The translations under genes and the position numbers were made by a program. The notes beneath the pieces were generated by a model that was not told where the DNA came from, did not search any database, and saw only the letters and a list, made by a program, of their open reading frames with translations. Positions 1 through 5,590 of a stretch of 12,733 nucleotides of DNA are shown piece after piece. Position 1 is the first letter of the stretch, and every line of letters begins with the position of its first letter. The stretch is from the NCBI GenBank assembly GCA_905214615.1, contig CAJMMX010000063.1, forward strand, positions 1 to 12,733. Reading direction: 5' to 3'. The stretch is from an uncultured bacterium. Lineage in GTDB: Bacteria > Actinomycetota > Coriobacteriia > Coriobacteriales > Coriobacteriaceae.

Positions 1-45
1 GATTTTGGGCCGGCTTTAAAACCGCCTCTCATCGCAAAACGCCAA

Positions 46-80
46 GGACGGCGGATCCAATCGGGTCCGCCGCCCTTTTT
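46..80 (+). terminator. Rho-independent terminator of a gene left of the window
   Basis: A 10-bp stem (49-58 with 63-72, one G-U pair) closes on an AATC tetraloop. The stem is extended by GG/CC pairs across one mismatch and followed by five T at 76-80. It must end a plus-strand transcript coming from before position 1. A TAA at 17-19 could be that gene's stop, but too little of it is present to identify. Confidence 0.75.
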
Positions 81-130
81 CGTGCGACAATCGATGATGC
101 CGAACGGATGCGATGTAAGGAGCTATGCAG

Positions 131-304
131 ATGAAAGACGAGATCAAGACAAGCGCGCCGGCGCCCAGGCCCACGTCCAAGCCGGCGCCCAAGCCGCGCG
201 ACCCCTACATCCGTGCCGAGAACGAGGACGATGACGGCTACGATCCCTACAGCGATCGCCGCCCCGAGCGCGAGCCCCTCTTCGAAGCTGACCCCTGGCG
301 TTAA
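131..304 (+). CDS. Small charged, disordered hypothetical protein (57 aa)
   Basis: This is a short reading frame with its own ribosome-binding site and a stop directly followed by a hairpin. AAGGAG at 117-122 is 8 nt from the ATG at 131 but only 2 nt from an in-frame ATG at 125, so 131 is chosen. The product begins MKDEIKTSAPAPRP and ends EREPLFEADPWR. The first third is rich in Pro, Ala and Lys. The rest is acidic and aromatic, with two DPY motifs, and has no membrane segment or cysteine, so it should be soluble and largely unstructured. It stands alone between the terminator at 46-80 and the hairpin at 303-339. I do not recognise the family. The clean ribosome-binding site, spacing and biased composition argue for a real gene; the antisense frame over the same stretch is treated as a shadow. 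Confidence 0.55.
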   Translation: MKDEIKTSAPAPRPTSKPAPKPRDPYIRAENEDDDGYDPYSDRRPEREPLFEADPWR

Positions 305-339
305 GTAGCTCATTGGGGACGGGGCTTTTTTAGCTACTT
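303..339 (+). terminator. Hairpin after the small gene, related to the palindrome at 8990-9045
   Basis: AAGTAGCT (303-310) pairs perfectly with AGCTACTT (332-339) around a 21-nt loop containing GGGGACGGGG and a run of T, and TTGTTTTC follows. It overlaps the stop codon of the small gene and probably ends its transcript. TTGGGGACG and the trailing CTACTTTG also occur in the palindrome after hypA, so this may be a degenerate copy of the same repeat. Confidence 0.5.
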
Positions 340-443
340 TGTTTTCGGCTAGAGGCGTTCATGCCTGCCCCCCTCGGCCGCTCGATATCCTCCGGGAGGG
401 GCCACTAATAGAAAACTTGCTTATCCATTAATCAAGATACGCA

Positions 444-505
444 CAATCTTGCTCTCCTGCTAATCAAGAATCATTATAATCTTGATTAGCAGGAGAGCAA
501 GATTG
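444..505. repeat. Perfect 26-bp inverted repeat with a 10-nt spacer before the ATPase gene
   Basis: Positions 444-469 and 480-505 are exact reverse complements. The arm begins CAATCTTGCTCTCC and ends TAATCAAGA. The spacer holds most of ATTATAAT (473-480), itself a palindrome, so a TATAAT box reads on both strands. A further copy of TAATCAAGA lies at 429-437, 32 bp before the one in the left arm (461-469). The right arm ends at the first base of GGAG (505-508), the likely ribosome-binding site, 4 nt from the ATG at 513. It could be an operator, a transposon-like terminus or an RNA hairpin. The preceding 342-443 holds only a weak GC hairpin (370-401) and no gene. Confidence 0.85.
449..480 (+). 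promoter_or_regulatory. Candidate promoter of the ATPase gene inside the inverted repeat
   Basis: TTGCTC (449-454), 17 nt, then CATTAT (472-477) gives an acceptable plus-strand promoter. The better TATAAT (475-480) is 20 nt from the same -35. On the minus strand TTGCTC (500-495) lies 16 nt from TATAAT (478-473), so a divergent promoter is equally possible. Transcription from the plus promoter would start inside the right arm, so the full hairpin would not be in that mRNA. Confidence 0.4.
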
Positions 506-512
506 GAGAATT

Positions 513-1865
513 ATGGCATTCAACGACTTGGTGGCTCAAAAAATAAAGGACTTTGAGCAACAGGGGATTCCGCAGGTCTTTGAGCGCGACCTTGATCTGG
601 GCAACCCGCAGGAGCCAAAGCGCGACAACATCGTATATGTGATTGTGGGCGCCCGTCGTTGTGGAAAGACGTATCGCCTGTATCAGGAGATGCGGCGGCT
701 TCAGGGCCAAGGCGTCGAGCTTGACCGGATGCTATATTTCAATTTTGAGGATGAGCGCTTGCGTCCGTATGAGCCATCGCTACTAGCGGACGTGCTCGAT
801 ACATTCTATGCACTATATCCTGCTGCTCGAGGCGAGGGCGCCTACCTTTTCTTTGACGAGATCCAGGAAATACCCGAATGGGGTGCGTTTCTGCGACGCG
901 TGGTCGATACGGAGAAGGCGACCGTTTACGTGACGGGATCTTCTTCTAAGATGCTGTCCTCAGAACTTAAGAGCGAGTTCAGGGGCCGTTCTCTTGTGCG
1001 AGAGCTTTTTCCGTTGAGTTTTTCGGAATACGTCCGATATAAGACGGGGGGCGTTCCTGAGTCGAACGCGCCCTTCTCCTCAAGCGCTGCAGCGTTGCTC
1101 CGACACCATCTGGTCGGATATCTCGAGCGAGGGGGATTCATCGCGACACTTGAGCAGACGCCCGCAGACGCGATTCAGCTGCTACAGGAATATGCGTCGC
1201 GAACGGTCGCTATGGACGTTGTGGAGCGTTACGACGTCAAGAGCCCTCGTTTGGCCTCACTGTTTCTGACGCGGTGTATGGCATCTTCGGGACGAGAGCT
1301 GTCGGTGAACAAGGTGTACAACGAGTTCAAGAGCAGGCAGATACCCGTCAGTCGTAATTCGCTCAGCGACTTACTTGAGTATTACGAGGACGCCTACCTG
1401 CTGTTTTCTGTGCCGGAGTTTACGCGTTCACTTGCAAATAATACGCGGTCTGCGTCTAAAGTCTACGCTGTCGATCCTGCGATGTTTGGAGCATTCTCTC
1501 CCGCATCGGCATTGGACCAGGGCCAGAGGCTCGAGACTGCGGTGTTCAATGCGCTCAGAAGAAGGACTCCTGCGGTGCGGGTCGGTTCGGTCTGCCGCCT
1601 ACTGGTCAAGGAGAAGAATAAAAGCCATGAGGTTGACTTTGTGGCTGGGGATGCACTTCTCATGCAGGCTTATAGCCTGACTCAGGTGAGTGTGGATATG
1701 GCAAGCGAGAAAACGCGCGAACGCGAAATTGCAGCCCTCGATGCCTCGATGGCCCAGTTTGATCTTGGCGAGTCGGTAATCGTTACTATGGATGAACAGG
1801 CCGATATTCCATGTGAACACGGTGTGGTACACGCTGTGCCCGCATGGAAGTGGCTCCTTGCCTAA
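513..1865 (+). CDS. AAA family ATPase with C-terminal DUF4143 domain
   Basis: The 450-residue protein has the usual size and order of the AAA_14/DUF4143 ATPases. Walker A is GARRCGKT at 46-53 and Walker B is YLFFDEIQ at 111-118. TGSSSKML (141-148) fits the sensor strand. FRGRS and ELFPLSFSEY (156-173) are typical of the family. The C-terminal part carries LETAVFNALRRR (340-351) and HEVDFV (372-377) followed by TQVSVD. That arrangement resembles a PD-(D/E)xK nuclease fold, but without the final lysine. Such proteins are common, often strain-variable and poorly characterised; function is unknown. GGAG at 505-508 precedes the ATG. The gene is less GC-rich than its neighbours, is monocistronic, and is bracketed by an inverted repeat and a terminator, which suits acquired DNA. 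Confidence 0.92.
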   Translation: MAFNDLVAQKIKDFEQQGIPQVFERDLDLGNPQEPKRDNIVYVIVGARRCGKTYRLYQEMRRLQGQGVELDRMLYFNFEDERLRPYEPSLLADVLDTFYALYPAARGEGAYLFFDEIQEIPEWGAFLRRVVDTEKATVYVTGSSSKMLSSELKSEFRGRSLVRELFPLSFSEYVRYKTGGVPESNAPFSSSAAALLRHHLVGYLERGGFIATLEQTPADAIQLLQEYASRTVAMDVVERYDVKSPRLASLFLTRCMASSGRELSVNKVYNEFKSRQIPVSRNSLSDLLEYYEDAYLLFSVPEFTRSLANNTRSASKVYAVDPAMFGAFSPASALDQGQRLETAVFNALRRRTPAVRVGSVCRLLVKEKNKSHEVDFVAGDALLMQAYSLTQVSVDMASEKTREREIAALDASMAQFDLGESVIVTMDEQADIPCEHGVVHAVPAWKWLLA

Positions 1866-1881
1866 TCATCTACGGATCTGT

Positions 1882-1903
1882 GGGGCCAGGACCTCCTGGC
1901 CCC
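1882..1903 (+). terminator. Hairpin terminator after the ATPase gene
   Basis: GGGGCCAGG and CCTGGCCCC form a perfect 9-bp stem with an ACCT tetraloop 16 nt after the ATPase stop. Only a short T-poor tail (TTCATCA) follows, so termination may be partial. It also lies between converging genes and could block transcripts from the minus-strand gene ending at 1939. Confidence 0.6.
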
Positions 1904-1938
1904 TTCATCACGGTTGGGGAGTACCATGATGCGCCCGG

Positions 1939-3426
1939 CTAGTCCTGGGCCTTGATGCTCGGCAGCAGAATCTGGGCGATGTAGTCGCATTCGAGCTTGG
2001 TGGCAGCGTCGGCCTTGCCGTCTTTGCCGACCAGCACGCTCTTGATCTGGCTGTAGGTGTAGCGGTTGCCGGTCGTAAGCTCGACAAGCTCAATGGCTGT
2101 GTCCATGGGATAGGTCGACACGGGGTTCTGCGTGCGCCCGTTGATGGTCTGGGGCACCACGTACGGATAGACGGGGCCGCTGGCGTAGACGGTATAACCG
2201 TTGCCTAGATTGGCCGCACCCAAAACCGTATCGCCCTCATCGGGCGTAAAGCTCTCGCCCTCGCGCACCGCGACGAGCGTCACAATCGGCGTATCGCTGT
2301 CGCCGGCAAGATAGATGCATAGCGTGCTGCCATTTTGCCAAGTCTCGACCTTGCCGTACCATTCGACGGGGATATCGAGCTGGTAGAGGTCGGTTGCCTT
2401 GTGACGGGCGTCGGCATCACGGGCTGCCTGTGCCTTTTGCGCGCTCACGGCATTGACGGCGGCGTCGCGCCGCGCGGTTGCCGCCTGCTGGAGCACCTTG
2501 GCGGTGGCGGCGGAGCTCGCGCCGCCTTCCTCGGCATACTTGGCGGCGGCGTCGATCTGGTCGTTGGTTACCGTGTCGGCCGAAGGCACCTTGAGTTTAA
2601 AGGCAGCCTGGGCACTTAAATCCTGTCCATCGCTCTTAACGGTGACCTGCGTCTTGGTGGTCGGGACGGTATAGATGGTGCCGTCGGCCGCGATGGGGGA
2701 GGCAGCGATGGAGAGCGTGTAATCGCCGGGCAGCAGTTTGATGCCGCGGCCGTGCTCGTCAACGTAGAGCGTTTCGCTCACAGAAGAGCCGTCGGAGTCC
2801 TGGCCACTCACCTGCACGGGGATCTTTGAGCCGGTGGAGCAGTCGAGTCCCGCGGCATGTACGCCAATTTGCACCGACATCATGGTATGGGCGTTTGCGG
2901 CAACTACGGCGGCCTGCTCTTGCTGGTATCCGTTCCAAGCCGCATAGCCCGCGCCGCCGGCGACGAGCGCGACGGCCACGACACCGGCGACCATCAGATT
3001 GCGGCGCTTGGGCGACATCTTACGATGACGAACCTCGGCTTCGTGTGCCGAGGGAGCGGACGGCAGGGGAATATCTCCCATGGCGATGGTCTCGTCGACG
3101 ACTGGCGCAGAGCCCAAGCCGGGGAGCTCGCGGGTGAGCGATTCGTCGACGGGCAAGTCGCCAAGCAGGGAGGTCTCATCTCCCGCGTTGGGTTCCGGTT
3201 GGCCATTGCCCTCGTCATCGCCTTTTTCGACATCGGCTTCATCGCGAGCATCCTCGACGTCGTCGCCCGTATCCGGTATGCCATCGCCCGCCGCGTCCTG
3301 CATGTCGACGATTGTCTCGTCAAACGCAACTTCGTCCAGCGAAAACCGGTCTAGGCTCTCCAAGGCCTCGGCGCACGCCGCTGCATCTTGGGCCGCGTCC
3401 TCTTGGCCCCTCGTCTCATTTTCCAT
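1939..3426 (-). CDS. Single-pass membrane protein with acidic cytoplasmic region, unknown function
   Basis: This is a 495-residue protein of unrecognised family. Residues 1-130 are strongly acidic and low-complexity. They repeat a short motif: FDETI (35-39), GDETS (82-86) and VDETI (110-114), plus a variant VDESL (93-97). A basic stretch RHRKMSPKRR (133-142) precedes a single membrane helix at about 143-163, so the N-terminus should be cytoplasmic. Outside, residues about 182-280 look like a beta-sandwich (LLPGDYTLSIAAS at 231-243). An alanine-rich helix (286-345) and a mixed C-terminal domain (348-490) follow. GGGGG just before the ATG is the ribosome-binding site. The DET repeats resemble threonine sites read by FHA domains, which is inference only. 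It stands alone on this strand, separated from tetR-DUF5692 by their terminator. Confidence 0.85.
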   Translation of the reverse strand: MENETRGQEDAAQDAAACAEALESLDRFSLDEVAFDETIVDMQDAAGDGIPDTGDDVEDARDEADVEKGDDEGNGQPEPNAGDETSLLGDLPVDESLTRELPGLGSAPVVDETIAMGDIPLPSAPSAHEAEVRHRKMSPKRRNLMVAGVVAVALVAGGAGYAAWNGYQQEQAAVVAANAHTMMSVQIGVHAAGLDCSTGSKIPVQVSGQDSDGSSVSETLYVDEHGRGIKLLPGDYTLSIAASPIAADGTIYTVPTTKTQVTVKSDGQDLSAQAAFKLKVPSADTVTNDQIDAAAKYAEEGGASSAATAKVLQQAATARRDAAVNAVSAQKAQAARDADARHKATDLYQLDIPVEWYGKVETWQNGSTLCIYLAGDSDTPIVTLVAVREGESFTPDEGDTVLGAANLGNGYTVYASGPVYPYVVPQTINGRTQNPVSTYPMDTAIELVELTTGNRYTYSQIKSVLVGKDGKADAATKLECDYIAQILLPSIKAQD

Positions 3427-3535
3427 ATATCCCCCAAGCTCAATATCGGGACAACAATGTACCCAAAATTAAGGTCACATAGAGCTGGCGTGCAGTCGGA
3501 AATTCGATTTTATCTGCGCGATACATTGTGAATAT

Positions 3536-3549
3536 GTGCATGAATGCAC
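3536..3549. promoter_or_regulatory. Short palindrome upstream of the membrane protein gene
   Basis: GTGCAT-GA-ATGCAC is a perfect 6-bp inverted repeat about 110 nt upstream of the minus-strand start at 3426 and just past the terminator of the neighbouring operon. It may be an operator, but no promoter boxes near it are convincing. Confidence 0.25.
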
Positions 3550-3559
3550 GCGCGACAGC

Positions 3560-3600
3560 AAAAAGCCCCCGGAAAGCAAACGAATTGCTTTCCGGGGGCT
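3560..3600 (-). terminator. Strong terminator of the tetR-DUF5692 operon
   Basis: A perfect 16-bp stem (3564-3579 with 3585-3600) closes on a 5-nt loop. Read on the minus strand it is followed by five T (3564-3560). It lies about 70 nt after the stop of the minus-strand membrane gene, while the plus strand has no T-tract after the stem. Confidence 0.92.
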
Positions 3601-3668
3601 GCGCATAACGCGAGATTACGGAGCCAAAGAGACGCGCCTGCATCCAAATGCGGACGGCAGCGAGCGCG

Positions 3669-4676
3669 TTACTCGGCGTGTGCGTAATCCACCTTGGCGC
3701 GGCGAGCGGTAGCCTTCTCCCAATCGCTGGTGCCCTCAAAGACATCCTGCTTGTAGGGATTGCGGCCGAGCTTCTTGGCGCGGTAGGCGATGTAGATGAT
3801 CGCGGCGATGTTGGCGACCAGTGCGGCGATCGAGACCGCGGTAGCGGCGCCGGGGTCGAGCGTGGAGTGGGTCACAAAGATGGACTCCTCCTGGAAGTAC
3901 GGGAACACCTGGGCAAACATGCACCAAATAGCAAGCGTAAAGGCGCGGTTCTGGATCCAGCCGCCCTTGTTCCAGATAAAGGCGGCGACGGTGGGCGCCA
4001 GCAGCAGCGCAAAGCCGCAGAACCAGGAGTGGGTGGGCAGGCAGTTGTAGGTGTAGCAGAAGTTCCAGATATCGTAGGCGATGATGTAGACCCAGGTCAT
4101 GTCGGGCCACAGCATGTCGGTCTTGTCCTCGGAGGCGTAGACGCTCCACCAACCGGTCATGCAGAAGATGTTGATGATACCGGCGATGCCGTTGAACACG
4201 TTGTTCCAGCCGGCGAGCTGCGTGGCACCTTCGGAGGTGACCCAGGTGGACTGGCCCAGGACAAAGAAGTGATAGGCGCTCTCAAAGTCGGACACGACGG
4301 CGATCATGATGTTGATGGCGACGATCACAAACGGCCACGCGCGGAACCAATGCGCCTTGCCGATCTTGCCCCACTGGTACTTAATGGCAATGAAGCCCCA
4401 GCAACCGGCCAGCGCCGCGTATACCTTGGCGTAGTGGAACCAGCTGTTCTGGTACACATGGGTGGGGTTGGTGAGTGCCCACTCGGCACCCTGCGAAACG
4501 CCGATGGCGATGGCGACGCAGTAGATGGTCATGGCAAGCGGAGCTACGCCAAAGATGATTGCCGCGCCCAGCTTGGTGCGGCGGCCGACCTCGTTGAGCA
4601 CGATCAGGCCGATAAAGACCATCGCCCAGCCGACCCAGTGGATAAGGGTATCGCTACCCCAGACATCGAACAGCAT
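3669..4676 (-). CDS. Multi-pass membrane protein, probable DUF5692 family
   Basis: The 335-residue product is almost all membrane helix. I count eight to nine segments, at about 11-29, 36-59, 79-98, 113-130, 153-178, 193-211, 217-235, 243-261 and 277-300, with a short charged C-terminal tail (300-335). Loops and helix ends are rich in Trp, Tyr and His (HWVGW at 13-17, HYAKVY at 81-86, NCLPTHSWFCG at 211-221). From memory this matches the DUF5692 family; the assignment rests on general resemblance and the function is unknown. AAAGGAG sits at normal spacing before the ATG at 4676. It follows tetR by 62 nt on the same strand and is closed by the strong terminator, so the two form an operon. A transporter or an electron-transfer partner of the divergent oxidoreductase is possible. 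Confidence 0.85.
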   Translation of the reverse strand: MLFDVWGSDTLIHWVGWAMVFIGLIVLNEVGRRTKLGAAIIFGVAPLAMTIYCVAIAIGVSQGAEWALTNPTHVYQNSWFHYAKVYAALAGCWGFIAIKYQWGKIGKAHWFRAWPFVIVAINIMIAVVSDFESAYHFFVLGQSTWVTSEGATQLAGWNNVFNGIAGIINIFCMTGWWSVYASEDKTDMLWPDMTWVYIIAYDIWNFCYTYNCLPTHSWFCGFALLLAPTVAAFIWNKGGWIQNRAFTLAIWCMFAQVFPYFQEESIFVTHSTLDPGAATAVSIAALVANIAAIIYIAYRAKKLGRNPYKQDVFEGTSDWEKATARRAKVDYAHAE

Positions 4677-4694
4677 GCTGCTCTCCTTTCATGC

Positions 4695-4721
4695 GCCCGC
4701 GTCCCCTCTTCCGTCGCGGGC
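4695..4721 (-). other. Hairpin between tetR and the DUF5692 gene
   Basis: GCCCGCG (4695-4701) and CGCGGGC (4715-4721) form a 7-bp GC stem with a 13-nt loop in the 62-nt gap. There is no T-tract on the minus strand, and the DUF5692 ribosome-binding site lies outside the stem. An mRNA processing or stability element is the simplest reading. Confidence 0.35.
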
Positions 4722-4738
4722 AGTTTGGCAAAATGTCG

Positions 4739-5401
4739 TCAGTTCTGGGGCTTGCGCTCCTGATACTTGGCGGTATAGCCCTCGATATGGAGCGTCGAGG
4801 CGATGATTTCCTTGACTGTCTCGTCGGGCACATCGGGGTGCGTGCGGATATACATCAGCAGCCCCATGATGAGGGTGTAGAACGTCTCGTAGACATGGTC
4901 GATGCGTAGCTCGTGATGGGCGACAAAATCCACCACGGTGGTGTCGCAGATGTACTGAGCCACGCGCTGAACCACGTTGTGCAAAAAGCCGCCGTAGAGC
5001 GCGCCACTGCTTGAGGTGAGCGTACTCGGCAGTTCGTGGCCGCTGGCGACCAGACGCTTAAAGAGCGGGGCGACGGTGTCGAGCGCGCCCTCGATATCGC
5101 CGACGGTGCGGCCGGCGTTCCACTGCTCGAGCTCGGAGATAAAGCCGTCGATCGCCTCGTCCATAACAGCGGTGACGGCGGCGTCCATATCGGCAAAGTA
5201 GTGGTAGAACAATGAACGCGTGCAGCCGGCTCGCTTGGTCACGGCCGATACCGATAGGTGGGACACGCCCAGCTCGGAGCTTACGGTGCGCACGGCATCG
5301 AGGATCTCGCGACGGCGTTCGTCGCCCGTCAGGCGCTTTGCCGCACTATCGGATGCGGGGACGGCATCGACCACAGAGGTATCTGCTGTTTTGCCGCCCA
5401 T
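4739..5401 (-). CDS. TetR/AcrR family transcriptional regulator
   Basis: This is a 220-residue regulator. The N-terminal DNA-binding domain occupies about 28-75, with the helix-turn-helix at about 49-68 (VSAVTKRAGCTRSLFYHYF). Its final FYHYF is typical of TetR recognition helices. The preceding 25 residues are a flexible extension. The remainder is an all-helical ligand-binding and dimerisation domain that does not reveal its ligand. The start at 5401 is supported by GGAAGG upstream; a later start would remove only the extension. It is the first gene of an operon with the membrane protein downstream and is divergent from the Fe-S/FAD oxidoreductase. Two matching palindromes at 5460-5474 and 5483-5497 are the likely operators, implying autorepression and control of the divergent gene. 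Confidence 0.92.
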   Translation of the reverse strand: MGGKTADTSVVDAVPASDSAAKRLTGDERRREILDAVRTVSSELGVSHLSVSAVTKRAGCTRSLFYHYFADMDAAVTAVMDEAIDGFISELEQWNAGRTVGDIEGALDTVAPLFKRLVASGHELPSTLTSSSGALYGGFLHNVVQRVAQYICDTTVVDFVAHHELRIDHVYETFYTLIMGLLMYIRTHPDVPDETVKEIIASTLHIEGYTAKYQERKPQN

Positions 5402-5459
5402 GTTTTGCCGCCTTCCATCCTCTTTTGCCTGACCGTTCGCCTAACAGTCTTGAATATTG

Positions 5460-5474
5460 TTGACGGTTCGTCAA
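5460..5474. promoter_or_regulatory. Candidate TetR operator 1
   Basis: TTGACGGTTCGTCAA is a perfect TTGAC-N5-GTCAA palindrome 59 nt upstream of the tetR start. It has the same half-site and spacing as operator 2, with centres 23 bp apart. Its TTGACG could double as a -35 element, but no good -10 is seen at the right distance. Confidence 0.65.
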
Positions 5475-5482
5475 TACTATTT

Positions 5483-5497
5483 TTGACACAATGTCAA
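5483..5497. promoter_or_regulatory. Candidate TetR operator 2
   Basis: TTGACACAATGTCAA is the second TTGAC-N5-GTCAA palindrome, with TTGACA/TGTCAA arms of six bases. It lies 94 nt upstream of the oxidoreductase start. TTGACA is a consensus -35 on either strand, so a bound repressor would cover polymerase contacts; the matching -10 is not clear. Confidence 0.65.
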
Positions 5498-5590
5498 CTA
5501 ATGGCGGGTGAACGGCATGGGGGCATGTTCGGCCTGCAAAAAAGAGGGGCGCCGCGGCCTCGTCGGGCTGCGGCAAGAGAAGGGACAACC

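Noticed and set aside
3648..4763. 371-codon open frame on the plus strand across the DUF5692-like gene
   Set aside because: The minus strand gives a coherent multi-helix membrane protein with a good ribosome-binding site. The plus product is Gly/Asp/Val-rich shadow sequence.
5258..5590. Upstream extension of the oxidoreductase frame
   Set aside because: It would overlap tetR and both operators; AAGGGA before the ATG at 5591 fits the start.
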